A stretch of DNA of 14,213 bases from Thermoplasmatota archaeon (GCA_022848805.1 JAJISI010000021.1:1-14213), one strand, 5' to 3'; positions 6,430 to 13,236 are shown, numbered from the stretch's first letter. Program-made: numbers and translations. Notes: generated by a model not told the origin, from the sequence alone.

Positions 6430-7637
6430 CCTCGATTCGCAGAGGCTCTAAGAGCTTCGATGACTGGCATGCTCTTGCCGAGTATCATGCGCTCTATCGC
6501 CCCACCACCGGTGCTGATGTAGGAGAACCGCTCGTTCATACCAAGCTGACTCGCCGCCGCGCCGGAATGCCCTCCCCCGATGACGGAGTACGCACCTGAC
6601 GAGGCTATAGCTTCGAACAGTTCGCGTGTACCTGTGGCGAACCCCTTCCTCTCATATACGCCTGGCGGGCCGGACAGGAACACCGTCTTCGACAGCGCGA
6701 CTATGTCCTTGAACTTCTCAATCGTCGCGGAGCCTATGTCGAGTATCGCTGCTTCCTCCGGCAGGTCATCGAGAAGATATTCCATTCGTTTTCCGCCCTC
6801 ATCGACGGCACAGTCGATCGGCAGGATGATCTTGCCCCCGTGGCTGTCAATCAAGGTTTTCGTGGCCTCTCTGATCTTGTCAGTGACGTCTCGACGCGCG
6901 AGACTCTCTGTACCTGAGCCTATCTTGTGGCCCATGATCCACTGGCAGGTGTATCCGGCCAGGCCTGCGATGAGCACGTGGTCAACACGGTCTGATTCAG
7001 CCAACCTCTTTATCACCGGAAGGGCGTCTGCGAACTTGGTGCCACCGAACACGAACGTGGCCGGCCTTGAAGGGTTCTGGAGGATTTCGAACATAGCCCC
7101 CACTTCCTTCTCCATCAGCCTTCCAGCGGCGGAAGGCAGAACTGTGATGAACCCTAATAGGGACGCATGCGACCTGTGAGCCGATGCGAACGCATCATTC
7201 ACAAACAGGTCGAACTTTGGGGCAAGGGCCTTCACCATGGGAGATTGTGCATGCTCCTCAGGCGTTAACTTGAGTTGCTCCCCCGAGAAATTCCTCACGT
7301 TCTGCAGTAGGATGCACTCTCCTTCCCCAAGAGAATCGATGGCCTTCTTCGCATGAGGTCCGTATATGTCGTTGACATACCTCACCTTCTTGCCGGAGTA
7401 CCTGCTTAGCCAGTCTGCATGTTCGTTGAGCGGGATGAAGTCGTAGTCGCCCGGTCGTCCTTGATGCGCAAGAACCACCAACCTAGCTCCCCGGTCAATC
7501 AGCTCCCTTACCGTCGGAACGGAGGAAGCGATTTTCGACCCATTCTCGACCTTCAATGTGTGCTCATCGACAGGCGAGTTAATATCTACCCTTAGGAGAA
7601 CCCGCTTGCCTCTGATATCAAAATCATCCAGCGTCAG
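6426..7637 (-). CDS. pgk: phosphoglycerate kinase, start codon uncertain
   Basis: PGK transfers phosphate between 1,3-bisphosphoglycerate and ADP in glycolysis/gluconeogenesis. Motifs on the minus strand: LDDFDIRGK and RVDINSPV (about 7631-7566), AHQGRP, NDAFASAHRSHAS, FGGTKFADALP, the nucleotide loop SGPPGVYE, GGGHSGAA and STGGGA. The last is typical of archaeal enzymes. The first ordinary start codon in frame is TTG 7556, which would lose the RVDIN substrate loop, so it cannot be the true start. The frame stays open upstream to a TGA at 7755-7757 without ATG, GTG or TTG. Family alignment places the start near FLTLDDFD, so CTG 7637 (403 residues) is taken provisionally. A frameshift hiding an upstream ATG (7675) or initiation at a rare codon are alternatives. 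Identity is certain; the 5' end is not. Confidence 0.9.
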   Translation of the reverse strand: MTLDDFDIRGKRVLLRVDINSPVDEHTLKVENGSKIASSVPTVRELIDRGARLVVLAHQGRPGDYDFIPLNEHADWLSRYSGKKVRYVNDIYGPHAKKAIDSLGEGECILLQNVRNFSGEQLKLTPEEHAQSPMVKALAPKFDLFVNDAFASAHRSHASLLGFITVLPSAAGRLMEKEVGAMFEILQNPSRPATFVFGGTKFADALPVIKRLAESDRVDHVLIAGLAGYTCQWIMGHKIGSGTESLARRDVTDKIREATKTLIDSHGGKIILPIDCAVDEGGKRMEYLLDDLPEEAAILDIGSATIEKFKDIVALSKTVFLSGPPGVYERKGFATGTRELFEAIASSGAYSVIGGGHSGAAASQLGMNERFSYISTGGGAIERMILGKSMPVIEALRASANRG

Positions 7638-7768
7638 GAATCCAAGAGGAGATCCCGAGGGGGGCGTCTCTCCATCGTCCTCTCCTGGACCGTCTCTCCC
7701 GTCTGAACTCGCTGACCTACCGTTCGTAATCTCCCAGCCCCCCGATGCCCTGAATCAGTCGGAAATCA

Positions 7769-7782
7769 GGCGCTGCAGCGCC
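7769..7782. promoter_or_regulatory. 14-bp perfect palindrome at the predicted pgk transcription start
   Basis: GGCGCTGCAGCGCC is a perfect inverted repeat lying just downstream of the transcription start (about 7785) expected from the pgk TATA box. It is between the divergent pgk and CBS-HPF promoters. A site there would suit a repressor or a 5' hairpin. A shorter dyad CTGA-A-TCAG is at 7750-7758. Confidence 0.4.
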
Positions 7783-7808
7783 CTCGTTCTACCGGATTGG
7801 GTCGAGGC

Positions 7809-7814
7809 TATAAA
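7809..7814 (-). promoter_or_regulatory. TATA box of pgk
   Basis: TTTATA on the minus strand with a purine-containing flank upstream. A start of transcription near 7785 would give a 5' leader of roughly 150 nt before the FLTLDDFD codons, unlike the leaderless genes around it. Confidence 0.5.
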
Positions 7815-7853
7815 TCATTGACGAAATTATCAGTCGTGGATGCAGCACAGAAA

Positions 7854-7861
7854 GTATTTAG
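7854..7861 (+). promoter_or_regulatory. TATA box of the CBS-HPF gene
   Basis: GTATTTAG preceded by the BRE-like CAGAAA. It predicts a transcription start near 7884, so the GTG at 7933 would have a leader of about 49 nt that includes the ATG at 7891. Confidence 0.5.
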
Positions 7862-7890
7862 ATGGGGGAGTCTGATTGCTGTGACTAGAC

Positions 7891-7929
7891 ATGAAACCCA
7901 GATGTGTTTTCCACGCCTCGTATTGCTAG
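7891..7929 (+). CDS. possible 12-codon upstream ORF, in frame with the CBS-HPF gene
   Basis: ATG 7891 encodes MKPRCVFHASYC and ends in TAG at 7927-7929, one codon (GAA) before the GTG start at 7933 and in the same frame. It is about 7 nt from the predicted transcription start. It may be a leader ORF that couples translation to the main gene, or chance. Amber readthrough would give an N-terminal extension but is less likely, since TAG is a common true stop here. Confidence 0.3.
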   Translation: MKPRCVFHASYC

Positions 7930-7932
7930 GAA

Positions 7933-9093
7933 GTGTTCAAATTGAAGGCAACTGAGATCAGCAAGCTTCTCGTGAAGGATGTCATGAGCCCGCCTCGAAT
8001 AACCGTTAGCAAAGGTGAGACGGTGTCCGAAGTCATATCTCGAATGAAGAAAGAGCGCGTCAGGGAGATCCCAGTCATCGAGGACGAAAGGCCACTCGGG
8101 CTCGTCAGCTACTACTCCTTGTTGTCGAGGAGGAACATACCTCTTTCCGCGAAGGTCGAGCACATAATGGTCCCCTGCCCGAAGCTGGAGGAGGATATGA
8201 CCATCGTGAGCGCCGCTGAGGAGCTCATGTCGACTGGCGTGAGAGGGGCCCCCGTGGTGAGGAATCACAAACTCGTGGGATTCCTGTCACGGACGGACAT
8301 CATCCGGGTTATATCCAGGATGGACGAGCTGAGGCGCAGAACGGCGGGGTCGATAATGAGTACGGCCCCAGTCTCGGTCGTTGAGAGCAAACCTGTGAGG
8401 ACGGCTCAGATCCTCATGAAGAGCCTGAACGAGAAGACTCTCCCAGTCGTCGCAGATCAGAATCTGCTCATTGGAGCGATTGGAATGACGGAGATATTGG
8501 ATGTCGTCTGGTCTCCGAAAGCGTCGAAACCCCCGAACGAAGTGAGGGGGGACAGAAAGCCCGCAGATGTGAGGGTGGGCAGCGTAATGAACAAACACCC
8601 CGTTTTCGTCTCCCCGGCCGACACTCTCGACAAAGTCGTCTCCATCATGCTCTCGAAGAATCTTTCCACGTTGTTCGTCGCTGACGAGATGAAACTGGTC
8701 GGCGTCGTATCTCATACTGACATCATGGAACAGATTATCAGCCTTAGGCCTCAGGAAGGTGTCTATGTGCAAATCACGGGCCTCGATGCGGAGGACCCCG
8801 AAATCTACGAGATCATGTATGATCTCATCGGCAGGTCGATGAAGAGGATTGACAAGATGGAACCCCCGAAGGTTCTCTCCGTCCACGTGACCTCCTACCA
8901 TCAGGACGGTCTTAAGAGTAAGTCTAGCCTCGGCGTTAGGCTGACCACCGATGGGGGGATGTACTACTCAAAGGCCAGTGATTGGGATCTGTATCGGTCG
9001 CTGGATACCGCTCTCGACATGATGGAGAAGAACATCAAGAAGGAGCGTGAGAAACGTCTGGACGCCGCCAGAAAGAGAAAACCGAACCTATAG
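7933..9093 (+). CDS. four-CBS-domain protein with C-terminal HPF/RaiA-like ribosome hibernation domain
   Basis: 386 residues, GTG start; TTG 7942 is an alternative. Four CBS domains are visible at about residues 14-66, 76-128, 139-191 and 217-268, each opening with a VM/IM segment and a hydrophobic-proline strand and closing with a (S/T)xxDII-like helix. CBS pairs usually bind adenine nucleotides. Residues 276-380 resemble bacterial HPF/RaiA (S30AE): a VQITG first strand, a helix, further strands, then YYSKASDWDLYRSLDTALDM and a basic helix, comparable to the HASAEGQDMYAAIDGLIDKL segment of HPF. The tail is very basic, fitting rRNA contact. I infer a cytosolic dormancy factor whose ribosome binding is tuned by adenylates. 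The alternative is an uncharacterised CBS regulator. The gene is divergent from pgk and its end overlaps the HDAC-like gene by 6 nt. Confidence 0.85.
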   Translation: MFKLKATEISKLLVKDVMSPPRITVSKGETVSEVISRMKKERVREIPVIEDERPLGLVSYYSLLSRRNIPLSAKVEHIMVPCPKLEEDMTIVSAAEELMSTGVRGAPVVRNHKLVGFLSRTDIIRVISRMDELRRRTAGSIMSTAPVSVVESKPVRTAQILMKSLNEKTLPVVADQNLLIGAIGMTEILDVVWSPKASKPPNEVRGDRKPADVRVGSVMNKHPVFVSPADTLDKVVSIMLSKNLSTLFVADEMKLVGVVSHTDIMEQIISLRPQEGVYVQITGLDAEDPEIYEIMYDLIGRSMKRIDKMEPPKVLSVHVTSYHQDGLKSKSSLGVRLTTDGGMYYSKASDWDLYRSLDTALDMMEKNIKKEREKRLDAARKRKPNL

Positions 9094-10095
9094 GTCCCAG
9101 TGTTCGGAGGCATTCTTTCTGCACTGTTCGATGGCGTCGCGTCCTAGACAGCTGTCATCCAACACGTCGGTGAACTCCAAGGGGACATCCACGCCTCTGA
9201 GGGCGCCGACAACGCCAGTCACCACCTCCGAGAGGGCAGGGACATCGTATCCACCTTCCAGGAAGAAGGTGACCCTCTTCGCGCAAATTTCCGAAAGGCG
9301 CAACAGGTCCATAGCACCTTTCATGTGACCGGTGGACGAGAGGCTCATGGATGCGAGCGGATCCCTGTAATGGCTGTCGACTCCAAGGCTGACGAGTATG
9401 GCGTCAGGTGAGAACTGCTGGACGACTGGCAGGACGATATCGGAGTAAGAGCAGTCGTATGTCGAATCCCCGCAACCCGAAGCCAATGGCAAGTTGATCG
9501 TGAACCCCTCTCCATCGCCTTTTCCTAGGAAATCGGCGTTCCCCGTTCCTGGGAAGATGCCCGTTTGATGTATTGAGATGTAAAGCACATCGGATCTCTC
9601 CGCGAAAACATCTTCTGTGCCGTTCCCGTGATGTACATCCGAATCGACAATCGCAATCCTCTTGTTTCCACGGTCTAGCAGATGGGCAGCGGCAATAGCG
9701 ATGTTGTTGAAGTAGCAGAAGCCCATCCCGTAGTTCGGGCCTGCGTGATGCCCTGGGGGCCTCGTCAAGGCAAATGATGGCTCCTTCTCTTTCTCTGAGT
9801 GCGCCACCGCGTCTATCGCACATTGAGCTGACAGGGCTGCAATGGCGTATGTATCGCGATGGACGGATGTGTCCATGGTGATGTTGCACTCGCCACACGT
9901 GCGGATGAAGTCTACGTAATCCTTATCGTGTATGAGTTCTAGATGTTTTGCACTTCCAGTTTCCGAACGGACTACGTCTTCCCATAGCCCGTGGTGTTTC
10001 AGTTTCTGGACTATACCCTTCAACCTCTCGGGAGACTCCGGATGGAACGGACTCTGGGTGTGATCATAGAACTCCTCGTTGAAGAAGACCGCCAC
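9088..10095 (-). CDS. class II histone deacetylase-like amidohydrolase (AcuC/AphA family)
   Basis: 335 residues from GTG 10095. The family removes acetyl or related acyl groups from lysine or polyamines using zinc. Motifs: HPESPERL at residues 18-25, RPPGHHAGP at 112-120 with the catalytic pair H116/H117, VDSDVHHGNGT at 150-160 with zinc ligands D153 and H155, LGVDSH at 237-242 with zinc ligand D240, and LEGGYD at 279-284 with the transition-state Tyr Y283. All catalytic residues are present. The frame extends upstream to GTG 10179, but a TATA box 26.5 nt before 10095 and the usual family N-terminus support the inner start. The substrate could be a chromatin protein such as Alba or histone, another acetylated protein, or acetylpolyamine; the sequence does not decide. 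Convergent with the CBS-HPF gene. Confidence 0.92.
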   Translation of the reverse strand: MAVFFNEEFYDHTQSPFHPESPERLKGIVQKLKHHGLWEDVVRSETGSAKHLELIHDKDYVDFIRTCGECNITMDTSVHRDTYAIAALSAQCAIDAVAHSEKEKEPSFALTRPPGHHAGPNYGMGFCYFNNIAIAAAHLLDRGNKRIAIVDSDVHHGNGTEDVFAERSDVLYISIHQTGIFPGTGNADFLGKGDGEGFTINLPLASGCGDSTYDCSYSDIVLPVVQQFSPDAILVSLGVDSHYRDPLASMSLSSTGHMKGAMDLLRLSEICAKRVTFFLEGGYDVPALSEVVTGVVGALRGVDVPLEFTDVLDDSCLGRDAIEQCRKNASEHWDL

Positions 10096-10117
10096 GTCCC
10101 CTTGAACCAGATGAGCG

Positions 10118-10125
10118 TAAATAAT
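10118..10125 (-). promoter_or_regulatory. TATA box of the HDAC-like gene
   Basis: ATTATTTA on the minus strand with BRE-like GGAAAC upstream, centred 26.5 nt before GTG 10095. It lies inside the longer open frame, which is strong reason to reject the 10179 start. Confidence 0.55.
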
Positions 10126-10158
10126 GTTTCCGAATCCCGCCAAGTCGCTCCTCTCGAC

Positions 10159-10169
10159 ATTTTTATTTA
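10159..10169 (+). promoter_or_regulatory. TATA box of the COG1751 gene
   Basis: ATTTTTATTTA centred near 10164 predicts a transcription start around 10191. This falls after ATG 10185 and before ATG 10200, favouring the second ATG. Confidence 0.5.
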
Positions 10170-10199
10170 GGGGCACCACATTTTATGGTCTGGAATGAT

Positions 10200-10793
10200 A
10201 TGGTAACATCGGAAGTAGTTTATTTCGACCGGCCCGGCAAGGAGAACACGGATGCGGTTCTCGATGTCGTGGAGCGGTGTTTGAAGCGAACGGGAATCGG
10301 ACACGTCGTCGTGGCGAGCAACTCTGGCGAGACAGCCTTCAAGGTCCTCTCCAAACTCGCTGGTTCGGATGTCCGGATCGTGGTTGTGACTTCCCACGCT
10401 GGTTTCTCAGGAGAGGGTGTTTTGGACATGGATGACAAAACCGAGGAAAGGCTCACTCAATCAGGGGCCAAGGTCGTGAGGTCTTCTCACGCTCTCTCCG
10501 GCCTGGAGCGGTCCGTGACTAGTAAGCTTGGAGGGTCGTCTCGGATCGAGGCGATATCTCAAGCGCTTAGATCACTGTTCGGGCAGGGGCTGAAGGTATG
10601 TGTCGAAGTGGCGGTCATGGCGGCGGATAACGGAGCGATTCCGTGTGGCGATCTTGAGGTCGCAGTCATCGGAGGCACTGGGGAAGGGGCCGATACCGCC
10701 TGCGTGATTAGACCTGCGCACGCGAATTCATTCTTCAACATGGAAGTGCGAGAAATCATCGCAATCCCGAGAGCTAGAAAGAAAAAGGGATAG
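10200..10793 (+). CDS. COG1751-type protein with pyruvate kinase C-terminal-like domain
   Basis: 197 residues from ATG 10200; ATG 10185 would add five residues. The protein begins with VVYFDRPGKENTDAVL and has HVVVASNSGETAFKVL at about residues 35-50, VRIVVVTSHAGFSG at about 58-71 and AVIGGTGEGADTACVI near the C-terminus. These match an archaeal family that resembles the alpha/beta C-terminal domain of pyruvate kinase but lacks the catalytic barrel. It is therefore not a pyruvate kinase, and its role is unknown. The fold could bind a phosphorylated effector, as the pyruvate kinase domain does; this is inference. The 127-residue membrane protein gene follows after 32 nt and may be part of the same unit. 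Confidence 0.8.
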   Translation: MVTSEVVYFDRPGKENTDAVLDVVERCLKRTGIGHVVVASNSGETAFKVLSKLAGSDVRIVVVTSHAGFSGEGVLDMDDKTEERLTQSGAKVVRSSHALSGLERSVTSKLGGSSRIEAISQALRSLFGQGLKVCVEVAVMAADNGAIPCGDLEVAVIGGTGEGADTACVIRPAHANSFFNMEVREIIAIPRARKKKG

Positions 10794-10825
10794 AGATAAG
10801 TCCTCTGACGCGATTCAGTGTTGCG

Positions 10826-11209
10826 ATGGACGCGGTAGAATTAGCGCTGCTCTTGGTAGCGGTGGTGATCGTCCTGCTCGTCTTCTATGCCAGCGCAGCT
10901 GTGGTTTCTCAGGATTGGTCAGTTAGTCCTGAGCACCTCTTGCGACTGTTGGTCGTTTCGCTCGTCTTCGTATTCGTCGTCTCTGCAGTAAGCAACATGG
11001 GTAGGGAACACGTCTTCTCCGACTTGATGCTCCTACTGTCCTTTGTCGTCCTTGTGGTGGTCGTGAGGTTCGTCCTGGTGGAGGATCTTGCGGTATCAGA
11101 TGACTGGCTGGCTTCAATGATCGTATCACTGATCGGTGTGACGCTGATATTCCTGATCGATGCTCTTATGGACGCCCTTCTTGACTTGAGCCTTCCATCG
11201 ATTGTCTAG
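10826..11209 (+). CDS. small membrane protein, function unknown
   Basis: 127 residues, Val/Leu-rich. Four hydrophobic stretches are visible: about residues 5-27, 39-57, 66-86 and 96-118, with short polar links such as SQDWSVSPEH and SNMGREH. The N-terminus begins directly with a membrane helix. I do not recognise the family. A weak box (AGATAAGT) is about 29 nt before ATG 10826, so it may have its own promoter, or be co-transcribed with the COG1751 gene. Its stop codon shares a CTAG with the stop of the convergent M24 peptidase. Codon use looks like that of its neighbours, and the membrane pattern supports a real gene. Confidence 0.72.
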   Translation: MDAVELALLLVAVVIVLLVFYASAAVVSQDWSVSPEHLLRLLVVSLVFVFVVSAVSNMGREHVFSDLMLLLSFVVLVVVVRFVLVEDLAVSDDWLASMIVSLIGVTLIFLIDALMDALLDLSLPSIV

Positions 11210-12291
11210 ATGCGTCTGAGATCCTTAGGACATGCGGTCAGCATCTTGCAGCCGTTCTTTTTCACAAGGATATCGTCTTCGATCCTAACACCGCCGAAGC
11301 CGGGGATGTATGCGCCAGGTTCGACTGTGAGGACCATACCCTCACGCAGGACCATGTCTCTGGCTGAGGATATCGACCCAGGGTCGTGAACGGATATCCC
11401 AAGGCCATGACCCGTGCTGTGTATGAAGCAGCCCCTGAATTTGCTGCCGTCTATTACGTTCCTAGCGGCATTATCGACGTCTTCGCCATGCACGCCCCCC
11501 TCAATCATGTCTAACGCCTCCTCCTGCGCTCTTAGAACGACCTCGTGCATCTCCTTCTGTCGCCTACTGGGTGTCCCGCACACGAAAGTTCTCGTCATAT
11601 CTGAGACATACCTCTCGAAGGAAGCTCCGAAATCGAAAAGCGCAAAATTCCCCTTCCTGAGCTTCCTCTTCGAAGGTGTGTAATGCGGTTCAGCACTCTT
11701 GGTACCGAACGCTACCGTTGTCGTGAAGGCCGGCCCTGCCGCCCCAAGGCGCATCATCCTGTAATTGATCTCGGCAGCCGCTTCGGTCTCGAGCATGCCT
11801 TCAGAGACGAAGTCCGGGATGGATCTGCCCACTTCGGACGCTATTCTGCACGCCTTGGAAATGCGTCTAATCTCATCTGGTTGCTTGATCATCCTTGCAT
11901 CGAACAAATCCTTCGAGATATCCACTAGTTTCGCCTTTCCGCACGCCTTCTTTATGAGCCTGTGATTCGCAAGGGTCAGTTCCATGGGATTGATTCCTAT
12001 TCGTTTGAAGCGTGACAATCTGCGCTTCATCAGCTTCATGCGTTCGTCGCCGTTCTCAAATATCTGCGTCTTCACCCCGGCTTCTTTGGCGCTCAGCGCC
12101 TCAAGCTCAGATGTGAGCACTTCAACCCCTGATGGCCTGATGACTGCCAGACATCCCTCGAAAAGTCCGTTCGGAATTCCAGTAGCGTAGAAGAAGCTGC
12201 AGTCCAGATTCGGTTCAACGGCGTTCATGAGGACAATCGCATCGACGTCTTTCTTCATGGACGAGAATATCCATCTCTCCCTTGTCGCCAC
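11206..12291 (-). CDS. M24B-family metallopeptidase (Xaa-Pro dipeptidase/aminopeptidase-like)
   Basis: 361 residues, GTG start. These cytosolic enzymes cleave the bond before proline in dipeptides or at peptide N-termini using two metal ions. An N-terminal creatinase-like domain (about 1-130) precedes the pita-bread domain. The five metal ligands are all present: D220 in FDFGAS, D231 in SDMTRTF, H295 in STGHGLG, E324 in TVEPGAY and E338 in RIEDDILV. Length fits archaeal prolidases (about 350-360). The start is compatible with a TATA box 33.5 nt upstream in the short gap after the aspartate dehydrogenase gene. Whether it prefers dipeptides (PepQ-like) or longer peptides (PepP-like) cannot be read from the sequence. 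Convergent with the membrane protein gene. Confidence 0.9.
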   Translation of the reverse strand: MATRERWIFSSMKKDVDAIVLMNAVEPNLDCSFFYATGIPNGLFEGCLAVIRPSGVEVLTSELEALSAKEAGVKTQIFENGDERMKLMKRRLSRFKRIGINPMELTLANHRLIKKACGKAKLVDISKDLFDARMIKQPDEIRRISKACRIASEVGRSIPDFVSEGMLETEAAAEINYRMMRLGAAGPAFTTTVAFGTKSAEPHYTPSKRKLRKGNFALFDFGASFERYVSDMTRTFVCGTPSRRQKEMHEVVLRAQEEALDMIEGGVHGEDVDNAARNVIDGSKFRGCFIHSTGHGLGISVHDPGSISSARDMVLREGMVLTVEPGAYIPGFGGVRIEDDILVKKNGCKMLTACPKDLRRI

Positions 12292-12321
12292 AGAATCACG
12301 CGTCCAGGATGTATCTCAGCG

Positions 12322-12327
12322 TATAAA
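12322..12327 (-). promoter_or_regulatory. TATA box of the M24 peptidase gene
   Basis: TTTATA on the minus strand within the 49-bp gap after the aspartate dehydrogenase gene, centred 33.5 nt before GTG 12291, giving a leader of about 7 nt. It allows separate transcription of the peptidase. Confidence 0.5.
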
Positions 12328-12340
12328 GAAATGATGCTGG

Positions 12341-13147
12341 CTATGCTCCTATCCACGTCACTCCAACGATTTTCTCGATCGCCGATATGGCTGACAGGGC
12401 CGCCAAGTAGCTGGTCTTCGGATTCCGCGGAGAGGGCATATTCCTTGTGACGACGTCAATCTCGCCGAACCTTCCTCTCGCTTTCAGATGGTGTTCGTTC
12501 GTCTTCACCTGTGGATCGCAGACTATCCTAATCAGAGTCTTGTCGAAGCCGACGCCTGCCAGGGCTATTGTCGCAGCCACGTTGATGTTCTGGGGGAAAT
12601 GCTTAACAGCTTCCCTGGCCGGTCCTTCGAAAATTTGTGTTCTGACGCGCACATTGGATGGAACAATTCCTACGGATTGCAGGTATTCGCTGTCCACGAA
12701 CGCCGAAGGAGGTTTCGTCGTTGTGAGGGTGACCTCGTCGATATCCTCCAACTTGGCAGCAGACAAGGCGTCTATCCCTCCGACTGCTCCACTGGGGACA
12801 TAGATCTTTCCGCCCTTTCTCTTTGCTAGGCGGTAGATGTCATCCTGGAATGATTCGTCGTGAAGAACGCCAACGCTCATCATGAGCACATCGACCCCTG
12901 CAGAGAGCGCAAGGGGTATGTAGTATCTGGCGGCATCCTGGCTTGCAGCCTCGACAACCAATCGTATGTCGTCGATTATCGGTACGATGTCTGGGACGTA
13001 CTTCACCTTCGTTAGCTTATCCTGAAGCAGCGTTGCACATTCCTGCGACCTGTCTGTCAGGTACACGTTGTCAATATTTGGGATGTCTTCAACTGCCCTG
13101 GCTATTGCGGTTCCGATGGCACCGCATCCAATCACGCAGATATTCAC
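12341..13147 (-). CDS. nadX: L-aspartate dehydrogenase
   Basis: 268 residues from GTG 13147. AspDH oxidises L-aspartate to iminoaspartate with NAD(P), which NadA then uses to make quinolinate for NAD; it replaces NadB in many archaea. The Rossmann motif is VIGCGAIGTAIA at residues 5-16, followed by LTDR at the end of the second strand. Family signatures are VPSGAVGGIDAL, FPQNINVAATIALAGVGFD and the closing NPKTSYLAALSAI. The frame extends to 13222, but those 25 residues lack family resemblance, and a TATA box 26.5 nt upstream fits GTG 13147. Length then matches the family (about 265). nadA and nadC are not in the window. The gene is upstream of the M24 peptidase on the same strand. Confidence 0.9.
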   Translation of the reverse strand: MNICVIGCGAIGTAIARAVEDIPNIDNVYLTDRSQECATLLQDKLTKVKYVPDIVPIIDDIRLVVEAASQDAARYYIPLALSAGVDVLMMSVGVLHDESFQDDIYRLAKRKGGKIYVPSGAVGGIDALSAAKLEDIDEVTLTTTKPPSAFVDSEYLQSVGIVPSNVRVRTQIFEGPAREAVKHFPQNINVAATIALAGVGFDKTLIRIVCDPQVKTNEHHLKARGRFGEIDVVTRNMPSPRNPKTSYLAALSAISAIEKIVGVTWIGA

Positions 13148-13170
13148 GGACGAATGATTGACTGGTGCGA

Positions 13171-13176
13171 TATAAA
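13171..13176 (-). promoter_or_regulatory. TATA box of nadX
   Basis: TTTATA with BRE-like GAAGGA upstream on the minus strand, centred 26.5 nt before GTG 13147. It is one of the clearest leaderless promoters in the window and decides the start. Confidence 0.6.
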
Positions 13177-13195
13177 TCCTTCCGTGTCCTCGCGG

Positions 13196-13212
13196 TCCCG
13201 CGGGAATATCCC
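13196..13212. promoter_or_regulatory. two overlapping dyads upstream of nadX
   Basis: TCCCGCGGGA (13196-13205) is a perfect 10-bp palindrome, and GGGA-ATA-TCCC (13202-13212) is a second dyad sharing its right arm. They lie 20-40 bp upstream of the nadX TATA box and about 25 bp before the rightward box at 13237. They could be an operator for either side; this is only structural evidence. Confidence 0.25.
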
Positions 13213-13236
13213 AGATCGACAACGCTCATCCGCATG

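Larger units (their letters stand above)
7638..7932. other. 295-bp divergent intergenic region between pgk and the CBS-HPF gene
   Basis: It holds the two opposed TATA boxes, the 14-bp palindrome and a 12-codon ORF before the CBS gene. The segment 7638-7754 has no stop in the pgk frame; its translation is Gly/Ser/Asp-rich and resembles no PGK N-terminus I know. I see no convincing protein gene or RNA gene here. Confidence 0.5.

Noticed and set aside
7558..7821. 87-codon plus-strand open frame
   Set aside because: It is antisense to the pgk N-terminal region and promoter; Ser/Pro-rich with no family resemblance.
7927..7929. pyrrolysine at the in-frame TAG before the CBS-HPF gene
   Set aside because: TAG is the most frequent true stop among the genes in this window, so routine amber decoding is unlikely; kept only as a testable alternative.
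10096..10179. 28-residue N-terminal extension of the HDAC-like protein
   Set aside because: It contains the gene's likely TATA box and has no counterpart in the family.
13148..13222. 25-residue N-terminal extension of aspartate dehydrogenase
   Set aside because: It contains the TATA box, and the family begins directly with the Rossmann strand.
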